A DNA stretch of 64,000 nt from an uncultured Sphingomonadaceae bacterium (GCA_947489315.1 CANLCX010000001.1:685501-749500); one strand, 5' to 3'; positions 53,367 to 63,331 are shown, counted from the stretch's first letter. Notes: generated by a model from the letters alone, not told the origin. Program-made: numbers and translations.

Positions 53367-54338
53367 TTAGATTTCAAAGTTGACCATTTTGGCCATGATA
53401 AACACACCAATGCTCATCCAGGTCAGGCCGCCTAATCCTGCTATGATCAGGCGCTCTTCGTAAAAGAATCCCCCGAGATACGTAGGGTTGACTGACCACA
53501 CCAATGCGAAAACGATAAACGGCAGAGAACCAACGATATAAGCGGATGCTTTCGATTCCGATGACATCGCTTTGATCTTGAGTTTCATCTGACCGCGTTT
53601 ACGCAGCACATCGGCCAAGTTCGCGAGTGTTTCCGCCAGGTTACCACCTGTCTCGCGTTGGATTGCCAGTGTGATGCAGAAAAATTTGAATTCAGCTGTG
53701 TCGAGCCGCTTTGCGCTTTCGCCCAATGCGTCTTCCATTGTCCGGCCAATTTTAATCCGGTCAACAACTTTACCAAATTCTTCTCCGACAGGACCGTCGA
53801 CTTCCTTGGCGACCACACCGATTGTTTCAGTTACCGGAAGACCGGAACGAAGGCCGCGAACCAAAAGCTCGATGGCGTCAGGGAATGAGGCGGTAAATTT
53901 ACCCACGCGTCTGTTGATTAGAAAGCTGACGATCATATGTGGCAATCCGAAACCTATCGCCAAGCCAGCAAATAGGCAGAGCAATAAAGGGGCACCTTGA
54001 AAGAACAGGCCAGCAGCAGTAACCAAACACAGGCCAGCACAAACATAGAAAAATTGAGAAATTGACCAATTTTTTCCGGTACGGTCCAAGCGGATCGCGA
54101 GCGTGTCCATTTTCGACTGGTCTGCACCAGTAGGACGATGAGTTTTCCGGCGGGCCGTGACCGCCTTTTTCATCTGCGCTTCCATCTTGGCGTTGGCGCT
54201 GTCCGAATGGCGGAAACGCACCTTGTCTAACCGCTTTGCTTTTGCTGCCGCCTCGGAAGGGCCAGCAAAAGCAAACACGACAAGTGCCAGGATTAACAAT
54301 ATCCCTCCGGCAAGCATGGCTGTTTGCATCATATCCAT
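53367..54338 (-). CDS. tadB: Type II secretion F-domain protein TadB
   Basis: A 323-residue inner-membrane protein paralogous to TadC, with an N-terminal helix, two central helices and two C-terminal helices. The T2SSF core includes FPDAIELLVRGLRSGLPV and ETGGNLAETLANLADVLRKR. It forms the inner-membrane platform with TadC. It begins only 40 nt after cpaE; the ATPase gene cpaF/tadA that usually sits at this point is absent. Confidence 0.94.
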   Translation of the reverse strand: MDMMQTAMLAGGILLILALVVFAFAGPSEAAAKAKRLDKVRFRHSDSANAKMEAQMKKAVTARRKTHRPTGADQSKMDTLAIRLDRTGKNWSISQFFYVCAGLCLVTAAGLFFQGAPLLLCLFAGLAIGFGLPHMIVSFLINRRVGKFTASFPDAIELLVRGLRSGLPVTETIGVVAKEVDGPVGEEFGKVVDRIKIGRTMEDALGESAKRLDTAEFKFFCITLAIQRETGGNLAETLANLADVLRKRGQMKLKIKAMSSESKASAYIVGSLPFIVFALVWSVNPTYLGGFFYEERLIIAGLGGLTWMSIGVFIMAKMVNFEI

Positions 54339-54378
54339 TACGTGCGTCCTCGCATGTTAGAAAGAAACTGGTGTTGCA

Positions 54379-55668
54379 TCACGATTTTGATGTCTCAGCT
54401 TCTTTCTTTTTCTTTGAAGACAGGAGCGACTTCATGCCGCCAAATTTGTCCATCAAAGATGTTTTTGCACCGTCGTCGCCGTCTTCACCTTCGGCTTCGA
54501 CCGTTCCCAGAATAAATTCAGACAGGGCCACGATTTTCGCCGAAGCTTTGCTGGACTTGCCGGCTTCTACGAAGGCCTGCCCCAGCTTGGCTGCATGTGC
54601 TGCCGTTTTCGGATCCGTGGGGATCATGATATCGATTTTACGTTCAATCGAATTTTCAAAATCCTGCCGCGAAATTTCCTGGTTGCTAGTCTGAACTTTA
54701 TTGGCGACCACAATCACCTTGCTTTGAGCAGCATGGGATTTGAGCCAGGACAGCAAGCGAATGGCATCGCGGGCAGAAGCCAGCGTCAATTCTGTCACGA
54801 TGACGGTCGCATTCACATCGCCTAAGAGATGCGGATAGCTGATCAACATTTCGCGCGGTAGATCGATCACGGTACATTCAAAAGCGGCACGAAATTCTTC
54901 CTGAAGTTGGAAAAAAGCCGTTCCGTCTGTCATCATTGGCGAGTTGATCGGTGCCTCTGCAGACAGTAGGGACAGCTTGTCATTCGCTTTGATCATGGCC
55001 CGCTCGATGAACAGACCATCAATCCGGCTGGGATTGTCGATAGCATCGGTCAAACCGCGGCCTGGTTCCAGATCAAGCGCGAGAGCGCCGGTTCCAAAAT
55101 GGACGTCCAGATCCAGCAGGGCTGTTAGACGTTCCTTTTCCTGGCTGAGCAGCCAAGCCAACGAGGTTGCGATAGTGGATGCGCCAACACCGCCCCGCGT
55201 TCCGATGACGGCCGTGGAAACATGCGGCTTCTCGCTGCCGCCTTCTTCCGCTTTCGGTGCGTTGAGTGTAGCTTGGGCCTGACTTAGAACATCGCGCAAC
55301 TGTTCGGGGCTGAAGGGTTTCAGCAAATAATCCTGAAGACCGCTGACGATCAAATCGCGATAGAGGCGAACATCGTTTACTTGACCCATCGCAATAACGA
55401 CGGTTCCAGGCTCACATACTTCTGCGAGCGAATTAATGTCAGCCAAGGGATCGCCTGATTCTGACAGGTCAACCAGCAGAATATTCGGGCTTGCGGCCAC
55501 TGAAAGCGATTGCACTGCATTGCGCAGCCCGCCTTTGTGGCATTTGTCGGTAGGCCATCCCATTTCTTCGATGACAGGGCGCAAGATGTCTAGCGTGTCA
55601 TCGTCGCATACGAAGGCTGAAAAAGGATCACGTCCGTTCACAGCACCGGGTTTCCAGGGAGCGTTCAT
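54379..55668 (-). CDS. cpaE: Pilus assembly protein CpaE/TadZ
   Basis: A 429-residue protein with an N-terminal receiver-like domain (about 20-150) and a C-terminal MinD/ParA-like ATPase domain (about 155-400). The Walker A region reads GTRGGVGAST, in which the usual Lys is replaced by Ala, the atypical form seen in CpaE/TadZ proteins. It localises the pilus machine to the cell pole. The C-terminal tail is charged. Its start overlaps the cpaD stop by four bases. Confidence 0.93.
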   Translation of the reverse strand: MNAPWKPGAVNGRDPFSAFVCDDDTLDILRPVIEEMGWPTDKCHKGGLRNAVQSLSVAASPNILLVDLSESGDPLADINSLAEVCEPGTVVIAMGQVNDVRLYRDLIVSGLQDYLLKPFSPEQLRDVLSQAQATLNAPKAEEGGSEKPHVSTAVIGTRGGVGASTIATSLAWLLSQEKERLTALLDLDVHFGTGALALDLEPGRGLTDAIDNPSRIDGLFIERAMIKANDKLSLLSAEAPINSPMMTDGTAFFQLQEEFRAAFECTVIDLPREMLISYPHLLGDVNATVIVTELTLASARDAIRLLSWLKSHAAQSKVIVVANKVQTSNQEISRQDFENSIERKIDIMIPTDPKTAAHAAKLGQAFVEAGKSSKASAKIVALSEFILGTVEAEGEDGDDGAKTSLMDKFGGMKSLLSSKKKKEAETSKS

Positions 55669-56276
55669 TGTAGGCCTCCAGCTTGTTTGGCTTTAGCACG
55701 ATAAGCGCGGATGGCTTTCGATGCCTCGGCTTGATCTTCCCCGTCACGGGACTGACCGCGTACGAGATCTTCGGGGTCGGCAATCATTGCCGCCATGGTG
55801 CTGTTCACACCGCAGCCGTAATTCTCGCTTGTCCGTGCCTGAAAATCGGTATGACTGCGATTGCTCCAGTCGGGGCATCCAGGTACTTCGGCGGTTGAAC
55901 GAGACACAACAACGCGCATCGCACCGCTTGGCACATTGCCCTCGGTTACGGGAGCAAGCTCGTTGATTAGCAGGCCCTTTTGAGCGGCCAATGCTTCCAC
56001 GGCACCGCGGGCTGATGCGCCAGCGCGATATCCAGGATCGTCTATGGAAACGCGGTCCCCATAACCTAGGTTTAGTGCGTCAAGCCATCCAGCAAGACGT
56101 TCCAATTCGCCGGAGGATAGTGATCCTGATCCGCCAGTATTGACATCCAGCACAAAATGAGAGCGCGTTACAACGGGCTGACGTTCACTATAAATCGTTC
56201 GATTGGCGGTGTTGGCGCCACATGCAGCTACGGAAAGTCCGAGAGCGGTTACAAGGGCTGTAGAAACAAAACGCAT
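55665..56276 (-). CDS. cpaD: CpaD-family pilus lipoprotein
   Basis: A 203-residue predicted outer-membrane lipoprotein with a lipobox (VAAC at about residue 19). The body contains ERLAGWLDALNLGYGDRVSIDDP and later GCPDWSNRSHTDFQ, the CpaD signatures, with two further Cys. It assists the CpaC secretin. It lies between cpaC (21 nt) and cpaE (overlap), in the usual Tad order. Confidence 0.93.
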   Translation of the reverse strand: MRFVSTALVTALGLSVAACGANTANRTIYSERQPVVTRSHFVLDVNTGGSGSLSSGELERLAGWLDALNLGYGDRVSIDDPGYRAGASARGAVEALAAQKGLLINELAPVTEGNVPSGAMRVVVSRSTAEVPGCPDWSNRSHTDFQARTSENYGCGVNSTMAAMIADPEDLVRGQSRDGEDQAEASKAIRAYRAKAKQAGGLQ

Positions 56277-56297
56277 GATGTTTTCTCCTGAAACGGA

Positions 56298-57938
56298 CTA
56301 TTTGTCGAAGCTGAAACCGGGGGCTGCGCCGCCAGATTTTTTCGATTTCTTGGCGGTTTTAGCATTGGCTGGAGCCGTAAGGCTGCTCAGCGCCGGCCCA
56401 GAAGCTACTGGCGGTGCAACCGATGGTTTCGGGCGATCGTCGGTACCATTGGAACTGTGCCGGTTCATAATCACGCGCTCGAAATCATTGGCCTGTTTGA
56501 AGCCGTCGGTTGGCAGCACAATCTGGCTGTCATCCACTGGCTTGACCAGATAAGGTGTCACTACAATCATCAACTCGGTTTCATTTTTCCGATAGCCATC
56601 TGATTTGAACAGATTGCCAAGGATTGGCACGTCGGCCAGTCCCGGTGTCTTGCTGAGATTTGAATTGTAGGTATTTTGCATCAGCCCAGCGATCATGAAA
56701 CTCTCGCCCGAACCCAGTTCAACGGTCGTTTCCGCTTCCCGGGTTGTGATGGCGGGAATTTCAAAACCGTTTAATTGAACCGCACCATTGGATGAGATTT
56801 CAGAGACACTTGGTTTGACACGGATCGAAATACGACCGTTGGACAATACGGTTGGTGTATAGGACAGACTAACCCCAAACTCCTGATAAGTAACGCTGAT
56901 CTCACCCAGTCCAGTGGAAATCGGGACCGGGAAGCGGCCGCCAGCAAGAAATGTTGCTGTTTCGCCGGAAATCGTCGTCAGATTTGGCGAGGCCAACGTG
57001 GTTGCAAGGCCAATCTGCTCGGAAACATCAAGTGCTGTCGAGATATCAAGTCCAAACAGGCGTCCTGCTGCCGTGATCGTATCAAGGTCACTTCCCTGAG
57101 TAAAATCAAAAGCGGTGCCGCCTTGGGTAACAAATTGACCGGTCGCTGTATTAAACGGCAGGGAAAGCGAACCAGCAGGCAATCCGAAGAGACTGGACGC
57201 GTCCAAAGTAGGGAAGCCGCTTGTATCGAAATCGGTAATGGAACCGAAATTGCGGCCGCGTGCCATTCCAAATAGGAAGCCGCCGGTATTGTCGCGGGTC
57301 AGTACGTTGCCGTTCATGTTTTTGGTCAGCGAACGACTGACTTCAGCAAAGCGGACTTTCAAATTGACTTGCATTGGTGTCGCGGTTTTCAGTCGACTAA
57401 TGACGTTCGTTCCGGTGCCAACATAGGCTTGAACCAGATTTTCTGCTTCTTCCGCATCATCTGGGTCAGCGATCGTACCAGTCAAAAGAACAAAGTTGTT
57501 CGTCGTGTTAACCGCTATATTTGCGTCTGGCATCGCGAGATTGAGCATTTGATCAATCGAGGATATCTCAGCAGCAACAGAAACTTCCGCTGAATATACA
57601 ACTTTACCCGATGCACTTGTCGCATAAAAGCTGGTCTGACCGCCTGCTACACCAAAAATATAGACTTGGCGCGGCGAACGAACTTGGACATCCGCGATCT
57701 TGTCATTAGCGATGAAAACATCTTCAATTGACGAAGGCAGTGTGATCAATTTTCCACGGCCAACGGCGACGGAAACACGTGAGTCCGGTGAAGAAACTCT
57801 TGCAGATTGTGCGTTAAGCGGGCTCGTACCATTGGTAGCAAGTGTCGCTGTCAAAGCCAGCGCGAGCGCTGATACGACGCCTTTTTTTAAGGCAGGCGTT
57901 TTGGTCACGCGACCATGCGGTGCGGCATATATGGTCAT
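56298..57938 (-). CDS. cpaC: Secretin CpaC/RcpA
   Basis: A 546-residue outer-membrane secretin for the Tad pilus. Signal peptide about residues 1-44, an N-terminal pilus-secretin domain (LITLPSSIEDVFIANDKIADV), and a BON-like domain (NFVLLTGTIADPDDAEEAENL). The secretin core (about 300-490) holds ATFLAGGRFPVPI and PILGNLFKSDGYRKNETELMI. It forms the ring through which Flp pili exit. Its ATG overlaps the cpaB stop (ATGA). The Lys-rich KTAKKSKKSGG tail after residue ~525 is a small extension. Confidence 0.95.
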   Translation of the reverse strand: MTIYAAPHGRVTKTPALKKGVVSALALALTATLATNGTSPLNAQSARVSSPDSRVSVAVGRGKLITLPSSIEDVFIANDKIADVQVRSPRQVYIFGVAGGQTSFYATSASGKVVYSAEVSVAAEISSIDQMLNLAMPDANIAVNTTNNFVLLTGTIADPDDAEEAENLVQAYVGTGTNVISRLKTATPMQVNLKVRFAEVSRSLTKNMNGNVLTRDNTGGFLFGMARGRNFGSITDFDTSGFPTLDASSLFGLPAGSLSLPFNTATGQFVTQGGTAFDFTQGSDLDTITAAGRLFGLDISTALDVSEQIGLATTLASPNLTTISGETATFLAGGRFPVPISTGLGEISVTYQEFGVSLSYTPTVLSNGRISIRVKPSVSEISSNGAVQLNGFEIPAITTREAETTVELGSGESFMIAGLMQNTYNSNLSKTPGLADVPILGNLFKSDGYRKNETELMIVVTPYLVKPVDDSQIVLPTDGFKQANDFERVIMNRHSSNGTDDRPKPSVAPPVASGPALSSLTAPANAKTAKKSKKSGGAAPGFSFDK

Positions 57939-58876
57939 TTCTTTTCTCCGAACTTAACTTCTTCAATAGCTTTGCCGCGCGATACACGAACCATCGGTGC
58001 TTCTGAAGGAGGAGGTCGACGTGCCTCGAAACGCGAGACTTCACCGCCAGTTGAAAAGGTAGATTTCTTGGTATCGGGCCGTGCCGCTAGTGACCGGATG
58101 ATCGCCGCTTCTTCAGCAGGGTCATCGGTTTTGGGAAGCGTAACTTCGCCTGATGCAATAGCTTCCTCTAACTGAGCTGAGCTATCCGCCAGCGAGCGCA
58201 AGGAAAGGCTTAGAGTACCTAATGTTTGCGCTACGGCGACTTTCTCAGCGATTTTTGGTGTTGCTTCTAGGGTGACCAATTTGGTTTTGGTTGCAACTGC
58301 TTGTCCCGCTTCATTGACGGTTTGCGTAACGCGGTTATCTGTCGCCAAAACGCGAACGTTGCGAATAACCGTTTCGGATACCTGCATCTCAGGACCGTTG
58401 CCTTCCACCTTGTGTGTCAGCATCAGGTCAACGCGGTCGCCAGGAAATACAAATCCGGCAACACCGGTCAGACCGGAAACAGGAATTGTCACAGCGCGCA
58501 TGCCAGGGCCAAGCGCCGCAGCAAGAAACCCGCGATCACCCGGGCTCACTATGGCGCCTTTGGTGAGTGGCTGTCCGGCGGTGATGGCATTACGAACCAC
58601 TGTACCGTTAAGGGATTCAACATCCGTGCCCTCTCTGCCATAATAGGCTTCCTCAACCAGATCTTCCGGCCAAGGCTGAAAGCTGAACGCTTCAGGCGTA
58701 ATGATTGTACCGACGGGTAAAGCGCGCGAAGCCACCAGGACTTCTTCGCCCAAGACTTCTGTTTTCGCTTCTACCTGAGGTGCAGATGCACCGGTGAACA
58801 TGCTTCTCGCGAGCAAAGCAGTAACCGCAGCTACTACCAATGCACCGATGAGCAAAATAAGTTTCTTCTTGTCCAT
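57935..58876 (-). CDS. cpaB: Pilus assembly protein CpaB/RcpC
   Basis: A 313-residue membrane-anchored periplasmic protein. One N-terminal transmembrane helix (about 4-24), a SAF domain with VASRALPVGTIITPEAF, and the RcpC/CpaB core with PGMRAVTIPVSGLTGVAGFV and PGDRVDLMLTH. It helps secretin assembly or peptidoglycan interaction in the Tad system. It is followed without gap by cpaC. Confidence 0.95.
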   Translation of the reverse strand: MDKKKLILLIGALVVAAVTALLARSMFTGASAPQVEAKTEVLGEEVLVASRALPVGTIITPEAFSFQPWPEDLVEEAYYGREGTDVESLNGTVVRNAITAGQPLTKGAIVSPGDRGFLAAALGPGMRAVTIPVSGLTGVAGFVFPGDRVDLMLTHKVEGNGPEMQVSETVIRNVRVLATDNRVTQTVNEAGQAVATKTKLVTLEATPKIAEKVAVAQTLGTLSLSLRSLADSSAQLEEAIASGEVTLPKTDDPAEEAAIIRSLAARPDTKKSTFSTGGEVSRFEARRPPPSEAPMVRVSRGKAIEEVKFGEKK

Positions 58877-58951
58877 GACGTCTTACGCCTCCTGAATGCC
58901 CCCACCCTAATCGATCAGTTTGAAACGATCCGTCGGCGGTAGATTTCTCTT

Positions 58952-59425
58952 TCAAGTAAAATGGTTAATATATCGTTCGTTAATTATCCAAAGCCCTGCA
59001 AATGATATGGCGACTCCATATGGGACCTTTACTGGACCCTCAGCTTTTTGGATTTTCTTAGCCGTTATCATTAACAGCGTGAGCACACCGCCAGCGATCG
59101 ACATGATCACCAGCATCTCAATTAAAGTGAACCAATGAAGCCACAACGCAAGGGCTGTCAGGAGTTTGACGTCTCCGCCACCCATCGCGCCAATGGCAAA
59201 CATTCCGGCAAATATGGTAAACACGACTGTAGCGATACCAATTTGCCACACCATGTCTGGCCAGAAAGCCATGTCACTGGCAATCCAGAACAGGGGAGCA
59301 CCCAGCGCTATGGCCAGATTCAGCTTGTTGGAAATGTGACGGCTCTTAATATCGGTAATCGCAGCCACGATCAGCGCAATTGCCAAGCCGCCCCAGAGCA
59401 AGTAGATGAATTGTTCCCCGTTCAT
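58952..59425 (-). CDS. cpaA: Prepilin peptidase CpaA/TadV
   Basis: A 157-residue inner-membrane aspartic peptidase of the TadV/CpaA type, lacking the N-terminal methylase part of PilD. The catalytic Asp motifs are ITDIKSR and GGGDVKLL, with about five transmembrane helices. It matures Flp prepilin, whose gene is not in the window. The ATG at 59425 is chosen over an upstream start because the family begins at MNGEQFIYLLWGG. It is the first gene of the Tad block and divergent from the alpha/beta hydrolase. Confidence 0.92.
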   Translation of the reverse strand: MNGEQFIYLLWGGLAIALIVAAITDIKSRHISNKLNLAIALGAPLFWIASDMAFWPDMVWQIGIATVVFTIFAGMFAIGAMGGGDVKLLTALALWLHWFTLIEMLVIMSIAGGVLTLLMITAKKIQKAEGPVKVPYGVAISFAGLWIINERYINHFT

Positions 59426-59486
59426 GGGAAACAGCTTTAAGAAAAATGCCTTACCAAATCGTAACCATGATGACCGGAGTTTATTT

Positions 59487-60449
59487 TTGAGTCGATCGAA
59501 CCCGCCACTATTTGATCGACGATCCATTCCTAAAGACGCCCAAGAGCTGGTATGGCGCGCGCCTGACGGTTGGGAGATCCGGCAGTTCGAATGGACACAG
59601 CCGCGTAAAAAAAGTCGCGGTTCCATATTGTTCATGACCGGCCGAGCCGATTTTTACGAAAAATATCTTGAAACTTTTCACGATTTTCACGCGCAGGGAT
59701 GGAATGTGACATCGCCCGATTGGCGTGGGCAAGGCGGTTCCGGTCGCTGTGGTCCGCATCCGCATGTCGGGCATATTGATGACTTTGCGATTTGGATTGA
59801 TGATTTGCGCGCCTTTTACGCCGAGTGGCGAGCCAATCATCCTGGCCCCCATATCATCATTGGGCATAGTATGGGCGGACATCTGGTCGCGCGCGCATTG
59901 GCCGAACAACGGATTCACCCTGATGCCGTGATATTGAGCGCACCGATGCTCGCTCCGGCAGGGGGCGGGATGCCGGAATGGACGGCGCATTTGCTGTCCA
60001 AGATTATATGCGTTTTCGGAAGAGAAAAGCGCCGTGCTTGGAAGGTGAGCGAAAAGCCGTTGGAACCGGAAGTCTTACGGCAAGGCTTATTGACTCACGA
60101 TGCGGCTCGCTATTCCGATGAATTTTTCTGGTTTGGGGAGCGACCTGATGTCCGACTCGGCCCGGCAAGCTGGCGTTGGGTGGAGCGCGCTTATTCTTCG
60201 ACGCGACAGCTTAGAAATAGAAAACATCTGGAAGCCGCAGATACCCCGGTTCTAGTGCTCGCCACTGCTACCGATGAATTGGTCGATCATGCCACGATTG
60301 AACGAGCGGTGCATTTGCTGCCCCAAGCCGAGATGAAACTATTCGGAAAAGAATGCGCGCATGAAATTTATCGAGAGGCGGACCCGGTGCGGGACGAAGC
60401 CTTGCAGGTCAGTTTTGAATTTCTAGATAGAGTCGCACCATCAAAATGA
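59487..60449 (+). CDS. Alpha/beta hydrolase (lysophospholipase-like)
   Basis: A 320-residue serine hydrolase of the monoacylglycerol lipase/lysophospholipase (PldB-like) family. Seen are the GRADFYEKY opening, the nucleophile Ser in GHSMGGHL, the acid in VLVLATATDELVD and the His in GKECAHEIYRE. The TTG at 59487 has a well-placed GGAG 7 nt upstream; an ATG at 59406 in the same frame would run over the cpaA start and adds residues unlike the family. No signal peptide. The next gene begins 13 nt later and may be cotranscribed. Confidence 0.85.
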   Translation: MSRSNPPLFDRRSIPKDAQELVWRAPDGWEIRQFEWTQPRKKSRGSILFMTGRADFYEKYLETFHDFHAQGWNVTSPDWRGQGGSGRCGPHPHVGHIDDFAIWIDDLRAFYAEWRANHPGPHIIIGHSMGGHLVARALAEQRIHPDAVILSAPMLAPAGGGMPEWTAHLLSKIICVFGREKRRAWKVSEKPLEPEVLRQGLLTHDAARYSDEFFWFGERPDVRLGPASWRWVERAYSSTRQLRNRKHLEAADTPVLVLATATDELVDHATIERAVHLLPQAEMKLFGKECAHEIYREADPVRDEALQVSFEFLDRVAPSK

Positions 60450-60462
60450 GCATTTGTTACGC

Positions 60463-61590
60463 ATGAACCACTATGATGTCGCAATTATTGGAGCCGGAAT
60501 TGCAGGAGCGAGTATCGCTTCTGAAATTGCCGATCATTGTTCAGCGGTGATATTGGAGGCGGAGGATCAGCCCGGTTACCATAGCACGGGCCGCTCCGCT
60601 GCGTTTTGGACAGAGACTTATGGCGGACCGCTGGTTCAGCCGCTGACCACGGCATCCTATGGTTTTCTGAGCGACCCAGAGCCTGCATTTTCGGAGAGCA
60701 GTTTTCTCAAAAAACGCCGGGCGATTAATATCGCGCGTTCTGACGAGCGGCATTTGGCGGATGCGTTCATCACTGAATTTGCCGAAAGCGGCGTTGCCAT
60801 GGTGCCGTGGAACGCCGATCAAATTGCCGCTGCGATCCCGGCGGTCAAAGCGGGCTGGGATTATGCCGTGTACGAGCCGGATTGCTGTGACATAGACGTT
60901 GCGGCATTGCATATGGCCTATTTACGCGACGCCAAGCGCAAGGGTGTTGCATTATCCTGTGCAGCACGCGTCGACCATATTGAGCGTGACGGCGATATGT
61001 GGCTCATCCGTAGCGGCAGTGATGCGGTGCACGCCAAGCAGATCATAAACGCAGCGGGCGCATGGGCTTCTGATGTCGCAAGGCTGGCTGGTGCGCTGCC
61101 AATAGATATTCAACCTATGCGGCGGACAATGGTGCAACTGGCCACCGATCCGGTGTCTTCGCCGGACATGCCGCTGGTGGTTGCGCTGGATGGCAGCTTT
61201 TACTTCAAACCCGAATCGGGTGGGACCTATTGGCTTAGTCCGCATGATGAAACGCCGGTTATAGCAAGTGATGTCGCGCCTGAAGAATGGGATATTGCTC
61301 TGGCAATTGATCGTTTCCAATCGATAATGGACGTCAAAATCCGGACTGTGAACCGCAAGTGGGCGGGTCTGCGCAGCTTTGCGCCGGACCGCTTGCCGGT
61401 TTACGGCTATGACCCGCAACAGCCTGATTTCTTTTGGTTTGCGGGGCAGGGCGGCTTTGGTATCCAGACCGCCCCGGCGGCAGCCCAATTGGCCAAATCA
61501 ATTTTCTTGGGCGTCGAGAGAGAGCCTTCGGTGCAGGGCTTGAATGCGGCTTTATACGACCCCTCTCGTTTTGCTGTCTTGATGGCTTGA
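60463..61590 (+). CDS. FAD-dependent D-amino-acid dehydrogenase-like oxidoreductase (DAO family)
   Basis: A 375-residue DAO-fold flavoprotein. The Rossmann FAD-binding motif GAGIAGAS is at the N-terminus and a C-terminal FAD signature (WFAGQGGFGIQTAPAAAQL) is intact. The layout resembles D-arginine dehydrogenase/glycine-oxidase-like enzymes, which oxidise amino acids or amines. The ATG at 60463 is used, since only a TTG precedes it by three codons; the ribosome site is weak. The hydrolase upstream ends 13 nt away. The substrate is not determined. Confidence 0.86.
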   Translation: MNHYDVAIIGAGIAGASIASEIADHCSAVILEAEDQPGYHSTGRSAAFWTETYGGPLVQPLTTASYGFLSDPEPAFSESSFLKKRRAINIARSDERHLADAFITEFAESGVAMVPWNADQIAAAIPAVKAGWDYAVYEPDCCDIDVAALHMAYLRDAKRKGVALSCAARVDHIERDGDMWLIRSGSDAVHAKQIINAAGAWASDVARLAGALPIDIQPMRRTMVQLATDPVSSPDMPLVVALDGSFYFKPESGGTYWLSPHDETPVIASDVAPEEWDIALAIDRFQSIMDVKIRTVNRKWAGLRSFAPDRLPVYGYDPQQPDFFWFAGQGGFGIQTAPAAAQLAKSIFLGVEREPSVQGLNAALYDPSRFAVLMA

Positions 61591-61689
61591 TAATTTTCCC
61601 ATTGCGTTCAGCCTTTTAAGCCGCAATAAATCGGTCGTCCGATGGGGACCGATAGAGGCCAGGATAGGCCCGTAAAGGAGAGTGGAAAC

Positions 61690-61866
61690 ATGGCGCATAA
61701 ATTTGAAATCTATAAAGACAAAAAGGGCGAGTTTCGGGTTCGCTTTAAACATAATAGCGAAATCATGTTTTCTACCGAAGGCTATGCGAGCAAAGCCAGC
61801 GCCAAAAATGCGATTGCGTCGATCATCAAAAATGGTCCCGGTGCCGAAGTTGAAGATAACAGCTAA
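61690..61866 (+). CDS. DUF1508 (YegP-like) protein
   Basis: A 58-residue single-unit DUF1508 protein (EIYKDKKGEFRVRFKHNSEI, then STEGYASKASAKNAIASI). The domain forms a small alpha/beta unit, often in tandem in YegP; one copy here. AAGGAGA lies 8 nt upstream of the ATG at 61690, which is therefore chosen over an upstream in-frame ATG. Function unknown; E. coli relatives are linked to stress. It converges with rnhA across a hairpin. Confidence 0.9.
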   Translation: MAHKFEIYKDKKGEFRVRFKHNSEIMFSTEGYASKASAKNAIASIIKNGPGAEVEDNS

Positions 61867-61886
61867 GCCCGCTTACCAAGATTAAT

Positions 61887-61914
61887 CGTCATCCCGGTTT
61901 GCGCTGGGATGACG
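61887..61914. terminator. Bidirectional hairpin between DUF1508 and rnhA genes
   Basis: CGTCATCCC and GGGATGACG form a perfect 9-bp stem with a 10-nt loop. It belongs to the same dispersed repeat type as 47337-47428 and lies between convergent stops, so it may end transcription from both sides, although T-runs are weak. Confidence 0.55.
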
Positions 61915-61922
61915 GACATTGG

Positions 61923-62375
61923 CTAGAGACTAGCAGCCTCATTCAATGCAGCATCACTGGCCAGCACGTCAGCGCGTTCATTGTCCGCGTCACCGGCATG
62001 GCCCTTTACCCAATGCCATTCGATGTCATGACGTTTCACCGCTTCCACCAGATCCTGCCAGAGATCGGCGTTCTTGACCGGCTTTTTTGCCGCTGTGCGC
62101 CAACCATTTTTCTGCCAGTTAAACACCCACTGGGTGATGCCATCTTTTACATATTTGCTGTCGATGGATAGTTTGACCTTGCAGGGGCGTTTGAGGGCGT
62201 TGAGCGCTTCAATCGCCGCGCGCAATTCCATTCGGTTGTTTGTTGTTTCAGGCTCACCGCCGGAAATTTCCTTTTCCTTATCACCATGGCGGATTAATGC
62301 GCCCCATCCGCCAGGACCGGGATTGCCCTTGCACGCGCCATCTGTCGCAATCTCTACATAGGAAAGGTCGCTCAT
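61923..62375 (-). CDS. rnhA: Ribonuclease HI
   Basis: A 150-residue RNase HI that cleaves the RNA of RNA-DNA hybrids. Catalytic acids are visible: Asp in [11 protein letters not shown], Glu in [12 protein letters not shown], Asp in [10 protein letters not shown] and the His/Asp pair in [13 protein letters not shown]. Length is normal. Its start overlaps the thrB stop (ATGA), so it is the last gene of an ispH-thrB-rnhA operon. Confidence 0.97.
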   Translation of the reverse strand: MSDLSYVEIATDGACKGNPGPGGWGALIRHGDKEKEISGGEPETTNNRMELRAAIEALNALKRPCKVKLSIDSKYVKDGITQWVFNWQKNGWRTAAKKPVKNADLWQDLVEAVKRHDIEWHWVKGHAGDADNERADVLASDAALNEAASL

Positions 62376-63331
62376 ATTTGGAAAACATCCGGATTGGCCT
62401 GATAAAATTTCAAGCGGTTGAGAAAGGCTGCCGGGTCTTTGCGGGTTACCAATGCATCGGCGGGTGTGTTGATCCAGTCATAGGCCCGGGTGAGCATGAA
62501 GCGCAGCGATGCCCCGCGCGCTAGCACGGGTAGCGCGGCTCTATCTTCGTCGCTTAAAGGGAAGGCATCGCTATAGCCTTGGATCAGCGCGTTTGAGACG
62601 GCAGCGTCAAAACTTTCGCCATCCTCTGAAAAACACCAAGCAGCATGGGTGACCGCAACGTCATAAGCGCGGATATCGGTGCAGGAAAAATAGAAATCGA
62701 TCAGGCCGGTAACCTGATCATTCAGCATCAGCACATTGTCTGGAAATAGGTCAGCGTGGATTACGGAGGTAGGTAATCTATCCGGCCAGTTCTGGTCCAG
62801 ATGATCCAGTTCGCTGGCCACTAGTGCATGCAATCCCGGGGCAATGACGTCTAACTCGCTCGGCCCGCAATCGATCGCCAATTTGCGCCAAGTGTCATGA
62901 TTCATGCTGTTGGCGCGTTTGCCAGAAAAATCCTGCAGAGCATTATGCATTTCGCCCAAAGCCCGGCCCGTTGCTTGTGCTTGATTGGGTGTTGGCGTGG
63001 TGACGGATACACCAGGCAAAAATTTGATGAGACATGCAGACTTGCCGCATAACTCTTGTATCGTAATGCCCTTGCGGTCGGCGATCATTGGCGGCACAGG
63101 GCAATTTTTCGCGGCCAGATGATCTAGCATTGCAATGAAAAATGGCAGGTCGTTGGGGTCAACGCGCTTTTCGTACAGTGTCAATATGAAACGATCCTGG
63201 GTCGTCTCAATGAGATAATTGCTGTTCTCTACACCCTCGGCAATGCCCTTTGCAGAAATCAACGTGCCGACATCAAATCGGGTCAGAAACGCGTCGATCT
63301 CTTCTGCACTAACCTTGGTATAGACTGCCAT
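62372..63331 (-). CDS. thrB: Homoserine kinase (ThrB2 type)
   Basis: A 319-residue homoserine kinase of the aminoglycoside-phosphotransferase fold, as in many alphaproteobacteria; it phosphorylates homoserine in threonine synthesis. The catalytic HADLFPDN motif and the LIDFYFSC metal segment are present. The start overlaps the ispH stop by one base (TGATG) and its end overlaps rnhA. No threonine synthase gene is nearby. Confidence 0.93.
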   Translation of the reverse strand: MAVYTKVSAEEIDAFLTRFDVGTLISAKGIAEGVENSNYLIETTQDRFILTLYEKRVDPNDLPFFIAMLDHLAAKNCPVPPMIADRKGITIQELCGKSACLIKFLPGVSVTTPTPNQAQATGRALGEMHNALQDFSGKRANSMNHDTWRKLAIDCGPSELDVIAPGLHALVASELDHLDQNWPDRLPTSVIHADLFPDNVLMLNDQVTGLIDFYFSCTDIRAYDVAVTHAAWCFSEDGESFDAAVSNALIQGYSDAFPLSDEDRAALPVLARGASLRFMLTRAYDWINTPADALVTRKDPAAFLNRLKFYQANPDVFQI

